From Desulfovibrio porci (GTDB taxonomy: Bacteria; Desulfobacterota; Desulfovibrionia; Desulfovibrionales; Desulfovibrionaceae): a stretch of 64,000 bases of DNA. Shown one piece after another: positions 1 to 8,247 of the stretch. A program made the translations under genes and the position numbers. The stretch's first letter is position 1, and each line of letters starts with the position of its first letter. The notes beneath the pieces were generated by a model. It was given only the letters and a program-made list of their open reading frames with translations. It was not told the DNA's origin and did no database searches. The stretch is from assembly GCF_009696265.1 (NCBI RefSeq), contig NZ_VUMH01000002.1:186001-250000 (forward strand), in the 5' to 3' direction.

Positions 1-477
1 CGCTGGGAAGAGCTGGAAATTATCACCGTTCTGCCTCTTGACCCGGAGCGGCTCGCGACGACGTATAAAAAAAGGGAAAACTGGCCCCGGCAGCAGCAAC
101 TGAAATCCACGTACAAGGGCGAAACCCGCAATGTCGTTCCCACGGATCTCAACCATGACGGCATCATGGATTTCATCCTCAACGAAGACCCGCATTTGGA
201 TCTGTGGGCTGCCCAGCTTTTTCTGGGTTGCGGGGATAATTTCTACACGCCGCTCGGCTTTTTCAGCGCGGGTTACAGTTCGGCTTCGGGTCCGGCGGTG
301 AGGGTCGAACAACGCGGCATCGCCGGACGCTCTTGGGATGCTTTCCGCGTCATCGCTCCGGATTTGTCCGGGGGCAAAGGTTTCCGCGAGTCCGGCGAGC
401 CGTGGGCGGAGCGGGTCATTGCATTTGACCCGGCCAGGGGCGTTTACCGCGAAATTTCCGCCAAACCTCTGCCCTGA
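1..477 (+). CDS. C-terminal part of an unidentified protein with an EF-hand-like/FG-GAP-type Asp motif (5' truncated)
   Basis: The frame is open from base 1 to the TGA at 475-477, giving 158 visible residues, so the start lies outside the window. The only recognisable element is DLNHDGIMDF at about residues 49-58. This resembles the Asp-rich calcium loops of FG-GAP/VCBS repeat or dockerin-like exported proteins. The rest, rich in Gly, Ser and aromatics, matches no family I can name. The gene converges on thiF, whose stop is 14 bases away. A function cannot be assigned; an extracytoplasmic protein is a guess from the Asp motif alone. Confidence 0.55.
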   Translation, partial: RWEELEIITVLPLDPERLATTYKKRENWPRQQQLKSTYKGETRNVVPTDLNHDGIMDFILNEDPHLDLWAAQLFLGCGDNFYTPLGFFSAGYSSASGPAVRVEQRGIAGRSWDAFRVIAPDLSGGKGFRESGEPWAERVIAFDPARGVYREISAKPLP

Positions 478-491
478 CCCGCCGCGCGGCC

Positions 492-1100
492 TTATTCGTC
501 CATTCCCAGCACGAACTCCAGCACGGCGTCGGCCAGCAGGGCGGCGGCCTCGGTCACGCGCGGGGCCAGGGGCGGCGCCGTAAGGATGTCGGTGCTGAAA
601 TCCCCCACCAGGGTCAGACGGCCCAGGCGGCGTTTCTGCATGGCCGGACCGCCGTAGCCGCCCATGCCCGAGGCGCTGGCCACCATGCGGCCGTTCAGCA
701 GGGCGTGTTCCACCAGCATGGTTTTGGCCTCGGCGTCGTCCAGGGCTTCTACCCAGATGGGGCAGGCGGGCAGGATGTCCGGCAGATTGGCCGGACTCAG
801 GCGCAGGCGTCGCGCCTCCACCCGGATGTCCGGGTTCAGCTCGCGCAGCACCTCCGCCAGGGCTTCCACCTTGGGCCTGCCCAGATGGCGCGGCCAGTAC
901 TGCTGGCGGTTGAGGTTGGAGGGCTCCACCACGTCGTCGTCCAGCAGCAGCAGGTCCTCCACCCCGCAGCGCGCCAGCATGAGCGCCGCATTGGACCCCA
1001 GACCCCCGGCCCCGGCCAGCCCCACGCGCGCGGCGCGCAGTTTGTTCAGTTGTTCCGGCAAAAAGTAGCGGCTCAGGCCTTGGCGCAGACTGTTACCCAT
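492..1100 (-). CDS. thiF: ThiF-family adenylyltransferase (sulfur carrier ThiS activation)
   Basis: This 202-residue protein of the E1/ThiF/MoeB superfamily would adenylate the C-terminal glycine of ThiS so that sulfur can be loaded for thiazole synthesis. The nucleotide-binding loop GAGGLGS lies near residues 30-36, and the conserved LLDDDVVEPSNLNRQ segment (Asp and Arg contacts to ATP) follows at about 52-66. It is shorter than E. coli ThiF (about 250 residues). It shows no CxxC zinc pairs and no obvious catalytic Cys in the later half, as in the short ThiF clade of anaerobes. It is the last gene of the TPP-riboswitch operon, 30 bases after the decarboxylase. The operon position supports ThiF over MoeB or HesA. 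Confidence 0.85.
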   Translation of the reverse strand: MGNSLRQGLSRYFLPEQLNKLRAARVGLAGAGGLGSNAALMLARCGVEDLLLLDDDVVEPSNLNRQQYWPRHLGRPKVEALAEVLRELNPDIRVEARRLRLSPANLPDILPACPIWVEALDDAEAKTMLVEHALLNGRMVASASGMGGYGGPAMQKRRLGRLTLVGDFSTDILTAPPLAPRVTEAAALLADAVLEFVLGMDE

Positions 1101-1130
1101 AGCATTTCCTTTGCGCTTCGCGGGCGGTTC

Positions 1131-2351
1131 TCAGCCCCACAGGATTTCCTTTACCCCCGGCCGGCCGGAAAAATCGTGCGGACTCAGCGCGGCGGCATAC
1201 GCGCCCGCGTTTTCAAAGACCAGCACATTCCCCACGACGGCGTTTTCCAGAACGATGTCCCGGGCCACGGTATCCATGGCGGTGCACAGATTGCCGCAGA
1301 CCGTGACGGTCCGGGCGGGCGCGGGCCGACCGAAGGCCTTGGGAGCCACCGTGCCGCGGCCGCTCCACAAGGGTTCGCAGGGGCCGTCGTAGGCCCGTTC
1401 GAGCGGCAGGGCGGCCAGCAGTCCGGCAATGGCTGGGCGCAGAAAATGGTTGAGCAGGCCCGCCGCGATGACGAACGTCTTGCCCCGCGAGCGCTTGACG
1501 TCAACAATCCGGGTGGCGAAGATGCCCGCCTTGCCCACCAGAAAACGGCCGCTTTCCATATAGCGGCGCACCGGGGCGTCGCCGTCGCGCGGAGGGGTCC
1601 GCAGCAGGCCCGCCAGATACCCGCGCAAGGCCGCAAGGTCCAGGGACGGCGCGTCTTCGACGTAGGGAATGCCCAGTCCGCCGCCGAAATTGACAAACTC
1701 GAGGGGCAGGCCCAGATCGCGGTTCCAGACGCGCGCCAAGCGCGCCGCGTGCTCGAAACACGCGCCCAGAGCTTCGGCGCTGAGCACCTGGCTGCGCACA
1801 TGGATATGGATGCCCGCCGGACGCGCGTGCTTCAGGCCGCGCAAAAAATCCCCATACGCGGGCAGCTCTTCCTCATCTTCGCCGAACTTGTCGGGCAGGC
1901 CGGGACAGACGGCCGGGCAAAGCCCCGGACCATAGGCAATGGCCGGACTGACGCGCAAGCCGACCGGGCGGACTATGCCCCGTCCGGCGCAGAGGGCGTC
2001 GATGCGTCGCAGCTCGTTGTAGGAATCCGCGATGATCAGACAGTCATCCAGCGTTTCCGCCAGATCCTCATCGCTTTTGCCGGGGGCGGAAAACAGGATC
2101 TTATCCCTTGGAACGCCCAGAACCCGTGCCGCCAGCACTTCATTTCTTGAGGCCGCGTCAATGCCGATGCCGTCCGCCGTGATATGACGGCAGACGGCAT
2201 CGTTGTGGTTGCACTTCATGGAATACAGGATGTCGAAGCCGCTGAAGACGTCTTTCAGCCGGGCGATCTGCCCGGAGATCACCCCCCTGGCATATATATA
2301 CAGGGGAAATCCGTGTCGCTTCAGAAGCGCTTCCACATCCGGCATTGGCAT
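1131..2351 (-). CDS. PLP-dependent decarboxylase, LysA/ornithine-DAP-arginine decarboxylase fold (type III)
   Basis: This 406-residue protein is an alanine-racemase-fold amino acid decarboxylase. The PLP lysine is in YSMKCNHN (about Lys46), the phosphate-binding glycine loop is FGGGLGIPY, and the C-terminal domain carries the substrate and active-site Cys/Asp region CGNLCTAMD. The substrate is not evident: diaminopimelate decarboxylases, NRPS-independent siderophore decarboxylases and other amino acid decarboxylases share these motifs. It sits between thiH (61 bases upstream) and thiF (30 bases downstream) in the same direction, so it is probably co-transcribed under the TPP riboswitch. No known step of thiazole synthesis needs such an enzyme. 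Two nearby Met codons (positions 1 and 3) make the start uncertain by two residues. Confidence 0.8.
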   Translation of the reverse strand: MPMPDVEALLKRHGFPLYIYARGVISGQIARLKDVFSGFDILYSMKCNHNDAVCRHITADGIGIDAASRNEVLAARVLGVPRDKILFSAPGKSDEDLAETLDDCLIIADSYNELRRIDALCAGRGIVRPVGLRVSPAIAYGPGLCPAVCPGLPDKFGEDEEELPAYGDFLRGLKHARPAGIHIHVRSQVLSAEALGACFEHAARLARVWNRDLGLPLEFVNFGGGLGIPYVEDAPSLDLAALRGYLAGLLRTPPRDGDAPVRRYMESGRFLVGKAGIFATRIVDVKRSRGKTFVIAAGLLNHFLRPAIAGLLAALPLERAYDGPCEPLWSGRGTVAPKAFGRPAPARTVTVCGNLCTAMDTVARDIVLENAVVGNVLVFENAGAYAAALSPHDFSGRPGVKEILWG

Positions 2352-2412
2352 TGGCGCGGTCCCGCGTGCAGAGCTGAAAAAACGCGCGTTCGCAAACGCG
2401 CCGTTGACGGCG

Positions 2413-3528
2413 TTACGCCGCCGGATCTTCCCAGTCCTTGATCACCGCCTGATAGCCGTTGCCCGCCAGAGCGTCGATCATCTCCGCAAGGCTGCGGTGG
2501 TCGGTGATTTCAAACTGGCCGGGATTGTGTTTGTCTTCCGTGGCCCTGCCGCCCACAGCCGTGGACACGCCCGCGGACACGCGGGTGACGCCCAGCGGCA
2601 CCAGATGGTCGCGCATGAAGGCGCTTTCGCGGCTGGAGCAGGTGATGCCCGCGCGCGGCAGGAAGCAGCGCGTCGCCGTGACGTATTGCACCAGATGGCG
2701 GTCGTCCACCCCATGCTGCACGTCGAATTCGCCTTCATGCGGACAGATGCGCGGGATGGACACGCTCACGTCCACGCCGGGGAAGTTGCGTTGCAGCCAC
2801 CAGGCGTGCAGGCCTGTGCAGAACGCGTCCTGCTCGAAGGATTCCAGACCCAGCAGCGCGCCCACGCCCAGAGAGCGCATGCCCGCGCGCGCCGCGCGTT
2901 CCGGCGCGTTGAGGCGGAAGCCGTAGTCGTGCTTGGGGCCCACGGGGTGCAGCCAGCCATAGAGTTCGGGATTGTAGGTCTCCTGAAACATGGTCATGGA
3001 GTCCACGCCCGCCTTGATCAGCAGGCTGTATTCGGCCTCGGTGAGCGAGTAGACCTCCACGCCCACGGAGGCGAAAAGCGGTTTGATCCGCCGCGCCACC
3101 GAGGCGATGTATTCCGGCGAGGACAGCTTGGGCGCGTCGCCGGTGAGCAGCAGAATATGCTGAAAGCCCATGTCCGCGATGGCCTTGGCCTCGGCGTAGG
3201 CCTCGTCCACACTGAGGTGGCGGCGGGGCTGCTTGTTCTTGGCGTTGAAGCCGCAGTAGCGGCACTGGTTGGTGCAGACGTCCGAAATGTACAGCGGGGT
3301 GAAGATGTTCACGGCCCGTCCGAAATAACGCAGGGTCAGGTCGTGCGCCTTGCGGGCCATGGCCTCGAGGTGTTCCCCGGCGGCGGGCGAGAGCAGGGTC
3401 AGAAAGTCGGCGGGTTGCAGCGTGTCCTTGTCCAGCACGGCCAGCACCTTGTCCGAAGTGGCCTCGGACGCGCCCTGAGCCCGGCGTTCAGCGGGCCAGG
3501 CCTGCAAAAATTCCTGGAAATTTTCCAT
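2413..3528 (-). CDS. thiH: 2-iminoacetate synthase ThiH (tyrosine lyase, radical SAM)
   Basis: This 371-residue radical SAM enzyme cleaves tyrosine to dehydroglycine (2-iminoacetate) and p-cresol, supplying the C-N unit of the thiazole ring. The cluster motif CTNQCRYC places Cys at 85, 89 and 92 (CxxxCxxC), followed by GFN. The length and the Bats-type C-terminal domain fit ThiH. ThiH rather than the oxygen-dependent ThiO is what an anaerobe would be expected to use. The gene starts 24 bases after thiG. The p-cresol by-product would have to be exported or tolerated. Confidence 0.95.
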   Translation of the reverse strand: MENFQEFLQAWPAERRAQGASEATSDKVLAVLDKDTLQPADFLTLLSPAAGEHLEAMARKAHDLTLRYFGRAVNIFTPLYISDVCTNQCRYCGFNAKNKQPRRHLSVDEAYAEAKAIADMGFQHILLLTGDAPKLSSPEYIASVARRIKPLFASVGVEVYSLTEAEYSLLIKAGVDSMTMFQETYNPELYGWLHPVGPKHDYGFRLNAPERAARAGMRSLGVGALLGLESFEQDAFCTGLHAWWLQRNFPGVDVSVSIPRICPHEGEFDVQHGVDDRHLVQYVTATRCFLPRAGITCSSRESAFMRDHLVPLGVTRVSAGVSTAVGGRATEDKHNPGQFEITDHRSLAEMIDALAGNGYQAVIKDWEDPAA

Positions 3529-3552
3529 CTGTGTGGTCCTTGTGAAAATGCT

Positions 3553-4323
3553 CTATCTCAAAAAACCCGTAAGCGGCGAGGAGGCTTCCGCGCCCGCGCC
3601 CCGCGCCCTGACCGTGCCCGCGCCCGCCAGCCAGGCGTTGCGCCCGGCCTCCACGGCGGCCTTGAAGGCTCCGGCCATGCGCACGGGATCGTCGGCGGAG
3701 GCGATGGCCGTGTTCACCAGGCAGGCCGCAGCGCCCATTTCCATGGCCTCGCAGGCCTGGGAGGGGCGGCCGATGCCCGCGTCCACCACCACGGGCAGGT
3801 TCAGTTCCTCAATGAGGATGGCGATCATTTCCTTGGTGCGCAGGCCCCGGTTGGTGCCGATGGGCGCTCCCAGCGGCATGACCGCGGCGGCTCCGGCCTC
3901 CACACAGGCGCGGGCCACATAGAGGTCGGGATTGATGTAAGGCAGGACGGTGAAGCCTTCCTTGACCAGCATTTCCGTGGCCTTGGCGGTTTCATAGCCG
4001 TCGGGCAGGAGGTGGCGGGTGTCGGAAATGACCTCGATTTTGACCCAGTCGCCGCAGCCCGCGGCGCGGGCCAGGCGGGCCAGACGCACGGCCTCGTCCG
4101 CCGTGCGCGCGCCCGAGGTGTTGGGCAGCAGGCGCATGGTTTTGGGAATGTGGGCCGTAATGCCCTGCTGGCCTTTTTCCACCCGGCGCATGGCCACGGT
4201 GATGACCTCCGCGCCGCAGGCTTCGGCCACGGCCGGGATTAGGCTGTCGGCACTGTATTTACCCGTGCCGATGAACAGACGGCTTTTGAGGGTCACGCCG
4301 CCGACCACAAAGGGATCATTCAT
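3553..4323 (-). CDS. thiG: Thiazole synthase ThiG
   Basis: ThiG (256 residues, a TIM barrel of normal length) condenses deoxyxylulose-5-phosphate, dehydroglycine and ThiS thiocarboxylate into the thiazole phosphate. The Schiff-base lysine is Lys95 in DWVKIEV. The late barrel motifs [11 protein letters not shown] and [10 protein letters not shown] bind phosphate. The start is set by GGAG about 7 bases ahead of the ATG. The 169-base gap back to thiS (4324-4492) holds no other gene; it is A/T-rich near thiG and GC-rich near thiS. Confidence 0.96.
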   Translation of the reverse strand: MNDPFVVGGVTLKSRLFIGTGKYSADSLIPAVAEACGAEVITVAMRRVEKGQQGITAHIPKTMRLLPNTSGARTADEAVRLARLARAAGCGDWVKIEVISDTRHLLPDGYETAKATEMLVKEGFTVLPYINPDLYVARACVEAGAAAVMPLGAPIGTNRGLRTKEMIAILIEELNLPVVVDAGIGRPSQACEAMEMGAAACLVNTAIASADDPVRMAGAFKAAVEAGRNAWLAGAGTVRARGAGAEASSPLTGFLR

Positions 4324-4492
4324 CTATTTTCTCCGTCATGATATGTCTGAGCCGAAAAAAGAAAAAACCGACTTTAAAATTTTTTTCGCCGCTGAGAAAG
4401 GCAGGCGGCGCGCCGTGTGGAGTGGGGCCGCCTCTGCGGCCAAGACGCGTTGCGAAACCTGACGCGGCCGACGGAAAAAGGGGAAGGCCGGG

Positions 4493-4693
4493 TTAGCCGC
4501 CGCCCACAAACTGCACGATTTCAAGCCTGTCTCCGTCACGCAGCCGCGTGCCCGCGAACGCGGCGGCGGAGACGATGTTCCCGTTGTGCTCCACCACCAC
4601 GGTTTTGGGGTCATGCCCGCGCGTTTGCAGCAGGTCCGCCACGCTGGCGGCCTCGGCGCAGGTTTCGGTTTCGCCGTTGACGATCACATCCAT
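4493..4693 (-). CDS. thiS: Sulfur carrier protein ThiS
   Basis: This 66-residue ubiquitin-like carrier ends in the diagnostic Gly-Gly (FVGGG), where ThiF adenylates it and sulfur is attached as a thiocarboxylate. The ATG at 4691-4693 is chosen because CGGAGGG stands 6-7 bases upstream and the resulting length is normal. The longer open frame (to 4822) runs through the riboswitch terminator and is not real. It is the first gene of the thi operon, directly behind the TPP riboswitch and its terminator. Confidence 0.95.
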   Translation of the reverse strand: MDVIVNGETETCAEAASVADLLQTRGHDPKTVVVEHNGNIVSAAAFAGTRLRDGDRLEIVQFVGGG

Positions 4694-4711
4694 GTCCAAC
4701 CCTCCGGAAAA

Positions 4712-4744
4712 CAAAAAAGCCCGCAAACCGGAATGTCTGCGGGC
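4712..4744 (-). terminator. Intrinsic terminator of the thi leader (riboswitch expression platform)
   Basis: On the minus strand GCCCGCA (4738-4744) pairs perfectly with TGCGGGC (4719-4725) across a 12-base loop and is followed by six U (4713-4718). It lies between the TPP aptamer and the thiS Shine-Dalgarno sequence. This is the arrangement of a transcription-attenuating TPP riboswitch, in which ligand binding would favour this hairpin. Confidence 0.88.
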
Positions 4745-4771
4745 GAGCGCGAACCTGCGGCGGCAGGTCGG

Positions 4772-4885
4772 CCAGCTTCCCTTCGTCAGCACTATCTGCG
4801 TCAGGTGCAGAGCCGCGCGCATGCGCGGTTCTAGGGGTCAGGGCGCGAACACCCTTTCTCAGCCATAATGGGCTCCCCCAGCCGG
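4772..4885 (-). promoter_or_regulatory. TPP riboswitch (THI element)
   Basis: Read on the minus strand, the conserved TPP aptamer parts appear in order: GGCTGAGA (pyrimidine-sensor strand), ACC-rich joins, CACCTGACGCAGATAGTGC, and then TGACGAAGGGAAGC (pyrophosphate-sensor side). P1 can form between CCGGCT (4880-4885) and AGCTGG (4772-4777). A GC-rich optional P3a-type hairpin (GCGCATGCGC) fills the middle. Together with the terminator before thiS this predicts premature termination when thiamin pyrophosphate is abundant. Confidence 0.92.
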
Positions 4886-4893
4886 TAGAAAAA

Positions 4894-4922
4894 ACGATAG
4901 TCCCGGCGCGGCAAGAATGCAA
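4894..4922 (-). promoter_or_regulatory. Candidate sigma70 promoter of the thi operon
   Basis: On the minus strand TTGCAT (4917-4922) and TATCGT (4894-4899) are separated by exactly 17 bases. This would start RNA near 4887, immediately ahead of the P1 stem of the TPP riboswitch. The hexamers are imperfect (3/6 and 4/6), so the support comes mainly from spacing and position. Confidence 0.45.
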
Positions 4923-4989
4923 GCAGTCTTATGACGGACTGATGACAAACCCGCGCTTCGCGGCGATTGTGCCGACGTTGTCGGCAGCC

Positions 4990-6540
4990 CTACGGCGCTG
5001 TCCGGCGGGATTTCTTCAGGCGGATGAACAGCTCGCGCAGTTCCCGGCGGGAGAGCCCCAGCATCTGGGGCACGGCCAGGCAGAGGACGAGGCAGAGCAG
5101 GCTGTACAGCACGCCGGAGATGAAGAAGCGCCCGAAGGAATCCAGGTCGCCGAAGCCCAGATCAATGGTCAGCTGGCGGCAGGCGAAGGCCAGCAGGGCC
5201 AGAGCCGCCAGACTCCAGATCTGATGGGCGAGATTGCGCCGGAAATTCAGGGGAATGAAACGCGAGGCCAGCCAGAGGTAGAGATTCACGGTCAGGCACT
5301 GCACGCAGACGGTTTTCAGGGCCAGACCCACGGCCCCCAGGTTGAGGCCCAGCAGCTCCGGCGGGGCCAGCAGAAACCAGGCCGTGGCGAAGCCGTAGAC
5401 GCATTCCAGGGCCGCGATGTTGCGCAGCACGCGGGTGCGGCCCGTGGCGTGAAAGACCGATCCGGCCAGCTGGCCGTAGGCCTGATGCAGGGGGTAGAGG
5501 GCCATGATCTGCACGGGCAGGATGGCCGCCGTAAATTCCGCGCCGCCGAAGATATTCACCAGGGCCGGGCCTTCGGCCAGGGTAAAGCAGGAAAAATAGG
5601 CCGCCACCACATAGAGCAGGGGCGCGAAGCGGGTCAGCAGGCGGGCCATGGCCTCGCGGTCTTTCTGGCCCCAGGCGATGGAAAGCTCGCGCATGACCAG
5701 GGGCGTCATGGCCGAGACAAAGAGAAAGCAGGCCATGCTGACTTTCTGGGACAGGGCGAAGAAACCCTGCTCCGCGCTGCCGTCAAACCACTGCAGCAGC
5801 CAGCGTTCGGCGGCGAGCAGCAGAAAGGAGAGCAGGGCCTGGACGAAAAGAGGGTGGCTGTAGTCGAAAAATTCGCGGCAGTAGGCGCGGTTGCGCGCCT
5901 TGTCCGGGCGAAAATGCACCCGCACGTCCAGCTGCCGCCAGTGGCGGCGCGTAACCAGCCAGTAGCCCAGGGCCGTGGCCCCGAGCATCAGGTATTGCTG
6001 GGCGAAGAGGCTGTGGATGTTCAGCCAGTCGCCCCAGAACAGCGCGCCCAGCAGGACCACGGCCAGCAGGGAAACCACGGTGCGCACCATTTCCGAGGAC
6101 ACGGTGGCTCCCACGGCGTCGTTCATGGAACGCAGCACACGGCCCCACCAGGTCAGGAAGGCCCAGAGCGCGGCCAGGGGCGCCAGCCAGAGCGGCACGT
6201 CGGGCATCAGCACTTCGCCCACCGGCGGAATCAGCATGCAGAGCGCGGCCAGCAGGCTGATCAGGGCCACCAGCAGGCTGACGCGCAGGTAAAAGCCCAC
6301 CAGTCCGGTTTCGTTCTGGCGGCGGGACAGGGCGTTGTAAAAGCAGGTGGAGGTGCCCATGTCCAGAAAACCGGAAAGTTGCTGAAAAAGATTGGTGGCA
6401 AAGCTGTAATTGCCGTACATTCGCGGGCCCAGAGCGCGCGGCAGGATAGCCTCCATGGCCAGGTACACCGGCACGGAGGCCACATTGGCCAGCAGCTTGA
6501 ACGCATAACGGCGGGCCAGAGTGGGCGTGGAGCTTTGCAT
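4990..6540 (-). CDS. Polysaccharide/lipid-linked oligosaccharide flippase (Wzx-type, MOP superfamily)
   Basis: This 516-residue integral membrane protein has about 12-14 hydrophobic segments. The N-terminal pattern (amphipathic start, then EAILPRALGPRMYGNYSFA) is typical of polysaccharide biosynthesis flippases, which move undecaprenyl-linked O-antigen or capsule units across the inner membrane. No glycosyltransferase or wzy gene is beside it, so the substrate is unknown. It is a single gene, divergent from the marR operon. No convincing ribosome binding site stands before its ATG, so the start is less certain than the frame. Confidence 0.82.
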   Translation of the reverse strand: MQSSTPTLARRYAFKLLANVASVPVYLAMEAILPRALGPRMYGNYSFATNLFQQLSGFLDMGTSTCFYNALSRRQNETGLVGFYLRVSLLVALISLLAALCMLIPPVGEVLMPDVPLWLAPLAALWAFLTWWGRVLRSMNDAVGATVSSEMVRTVVSLLAVVLLGALFWGDWLNIHSLFAQQYLMLGATALGYWLVTRRHWRQLDVRVHFRPDKARNRAYCREFFDYSHPLFVQALLSFLLLAAERWLLQWFDGSAEQGFFALSQKVSMACFLFVSAMTPLVMRELSIAWGQKDREAMARLLTRFAPLLYVVAAYFSCFTLAEGPALVNIFGGAEFTAAILPVQIMALYPLHQAYGQLAGSVFHATGRTRVLRNIAALECVYGFATAWFLLAPPELLGLNLGAVGLALKTVCVQCLTVNLYLWLASRFIPLNFRRNLAHQIWSLAALALLAFACRQLTIDLGFGDLDSFGRFFISGVLYSLLCLVLCLAVPQMLGLSRRELRELFIRLKKSRRTAP

Positions 6541-6655
6541 GCGGGCAATCTACACATTTTCTCGAAAAGCCTAAAGGGCTTTTTGCGGCGAACGCCGCCC
6601 GCTCGCGGCGGAAGACTGGCCGGAACACAACGTTTTTTATCGCCGGAGAAAAACC

Positions 6656-6684
6656 TTGACACTAGTTCGTGGGCGAACTAATTT
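6656..6684 (+). promoter_or_regulatory. Promoter of the marR operon
   Basis: A consensus -35 TTGACA (6656-6661) is followed after 17 bases by TAATTT (6679-6684). The first operator palindrome occupies the spacer, so a bound repressor would block RNA polymerase. Confidence 0.6.
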
Positions 6685-6717
6685 GGCCCTGTAAATTAGT
6701 TCTGCGCAGAACAAATT
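6663..6717. promoter_or_regulatory. Two palindromic operators upstream of the MarR regulator
   Basis: Site 1 is TAGTTCG-TGGG-CGAACTA at 6663-6680, a perfect 7-base dyad inside the promoter spacer. Site 2 is the perfect 14-base palindrome GTTCTGCGCAGAAC at 6699-6712, extended by flanking AATT on both sides (6694-6717). The half sites AGTTCG and AGTTCT are related. Two 14-18 base dyads next to the regulator's own start are the usual layout for MarR autorepression. Confidence 0.7.
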
Positions 6718-6731
6718 GGAGTGAAAGCAGC

Positions 6732-7205
6732 ATGGAACACAGTACCGACGCCATCATTGCCCTGACCGCCGCCGTGCGCGAGCAGGCCAACGCCTTTCTG
6801 CTCAAGGCCCTGGCCGGACGCGGCGTCACGGACCTGCTGCCCGCGCACGGCGCGGTGCTGCACGCCCTGTTCACGCATGGCCCGCTGAGTATGGGCGCGT
6901 TGGCAACGGCCATCGACAGGCGCAAGAATACGGTCACCGGCCTGATCAACACGCTGGAGGAACGTGGGTATTGCCGCCGGGAAGCTGATCCGCGCGACGC
7001 GCGGGTGCAGCGCATCGCGCTTACCGCCAGGGGCGAAAGCCTACGCGGCCTGCAGGAGGAGATCTCCGCTGACATGCTGCGCACGGCCTGGGACGGCATG
7101 AGCCGGGAGGAAAAAGAGGCCTGCGTCAACGGTCTTTGCAAGGTGCTGGAAAATCTGAAACGGGACGAAACGTCGCCCCCGTCGCAAGGAGAACGTCATG
7201 AGTAA
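6732..7205 (+). CDS. MarR-family transcriptional regulator
   Basis: This 157-residue winged-helix regulator has the recognition region SMGALATAIDRRKNTVTGL and the wing EADPRDARVQRIALTARG at about residues 58-105, both hallmarks of MarR. The ATG at 6732 is preferred over the longer frame from 6669 because it follows GGAG and lies downstream of the operators. The gene overlaps the next by 8 bases (stop at 7203-7205, next ATG at 7198), so the operon is translationally coupled. The ligand is unknown. The palindromes upstream suggest autoregulation of marR and its two followers. Confidence 0.88.
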   Translation: MEHSTDAIIALTAAVREQANAFLLKALAGRGVTDLLPAHGAVLHALFTHGPLSMGALATAIDRRKNTVTGLINTLEERGYCRREADPRDARVQRIALTARGESLRGLQEEISADMLRTAWDGMSREEKEACVNGLCKVLENLKRDETSPPSQGERHE

Positions 7206-7611
7206 GGAATTGCGGGAAATCACGCAGATTCTGTCTGAAGCGCCCATGTGCTTTATCGCTACCGTGGAGGGCGCGCAGCCCAGAGTGCGCGCCTTTCAGT
7301 ACCAGTTTGAGCAGGACGGCAAGCTCTGGTTCTGCACGGCCAGGGACAAGGATGTCTTCAAGCAGATGCAGGCCAATCCGGCCGTGGAAATCTGCGCCGT
7401 AAAGCCGGACATGACCTGGCTGCGCCTGACGGGCAAAATGACGCTGGCGGACGACAGGGCCGTGAAGGAGCGCGTTCTGGACACCCAGCCGCTGATCAAG
7501 GGCATTTACGGCAGCGCGGACAATCCGGTGTTCACTTCCATTTGTCTTGAGCACGGCGAGTATGTGATCGCCGACTTTTCCGGCAATCCGCCCCGCAAGG
7601 GAACATTCTAA
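7198..7611 (+). CDS. Pyridoxamine-5'-phosphate-oxidase-like FMN split-barrel protein
   Basis: This 137-residue protein matches the small PNPOx-like split-barrel family. The barrel strands CFIATVEGAQPRVRAF and KLWFCTARDKDVFKQM carry the usual flavin-phosphate Arg/Lys contacts, and the C-terminal half has the TWLRLTGK strand. Members are FMN- or heme-binding, or reductases of small molecules; the sequence does not tell which. It overlaps marR by 8 bases and is probably the target gene of that regulator. Confidence 0.75.
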   Translation: MSKELREITQILSEAPMCFIATVEGAQPRVRAFQYQFEQDGKLWFCTARDKDVFKQMQANPAVEICAVKPDMTWLRLTGKMTLADDRAVKERVLDTQPLIKGIYGSADNPVFTSICLEHGEYVIADFSGNPPRKGTF

Positions 7612-7674
7612 CAGCAACCGTCGCGCGGTCCCGGCATCAGCGCCGGAGCCGCGCGCGAATCCGGAGGGAACGCC

Positions 7675-8097
7675 ATGAGCCATCAGGACAATGCCGGGCA
7701 GGAACTGCGCGAGAAAATCGAAATGTACCGCAATTCCATCATCCACGCGGACAAGCCGGAACTGGCGGCACAGGTCTGGGCCGTCGCGCCGGAGACCTCC
7801 TTTATCCATCCGCGCGGACATGAGCGCGGCTGGGACGAGATCAGGGAGAATTTTTACCGGAATACCATGGCCAAAAGGTTTTCCACGCGCGACCTCCGGC
7901 TCACGGGCGAGCCGGTCATCCATGTTTACGGCGACGCGGCGGTGGCGGAATTTGACTGGGAATTCACGGCGACGCTGCGGGAAGGCGGCGCGGAGCGGCG
8001 CACCAGCGGCCGCGAAAGCCAGGTTTATGTCCGGCGGCCCGGTCAGGGCTTGCGGCTTGTGCACGTGCATTATTCCGGCCCGGCGGCCACGGCCTGA
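7675..8097 (+). CDS. SnoaL/NTF2-like protein
   Basis: This 140-residue protein has the cone-shaped NTF2-like pattern: an N-terminal helix, SFIHPRGHERGWDEI, then alternating strands ending in LRLVHVHYSG. This is typical of SnoaL-like or DUF4440 proteins that bind or isomerise small hydrophobic ligands. GGAGGGAACGCC precedes the ATG. It follows the flavin protein by 63 bases on the same strand and may belong to the MarR-controlled unit. No catalytic residues can be assigned. Confidence 0.7.
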   Translation: MSHQDNAGQELREKIEMYRNSIIHADKPELAAQVWAVAPETSFIHPRGHERGWDEIRENFYRNTMAKRFSTRDLRLTGEPVIHVYGDAAVAEFDWEFTATLREGGAERRTSGRESQVYVRRPGQGLRLVHVHYSGPAATA

Positions 8098-8247
8098 GGC
8101 TTGACTCCCGGTTGCAGCGCCCGTGGCCCTGCCCTCACCGCGCCGCGCGTGTTTACGGGCGCGGACTTTTGCCGTATGACAGGACCGTTGCCCGTTGCGC
8201 CGTGATTGCGCCGGGTCGTGAGTTCTTTACCTCAAAGGATTGCCGCC

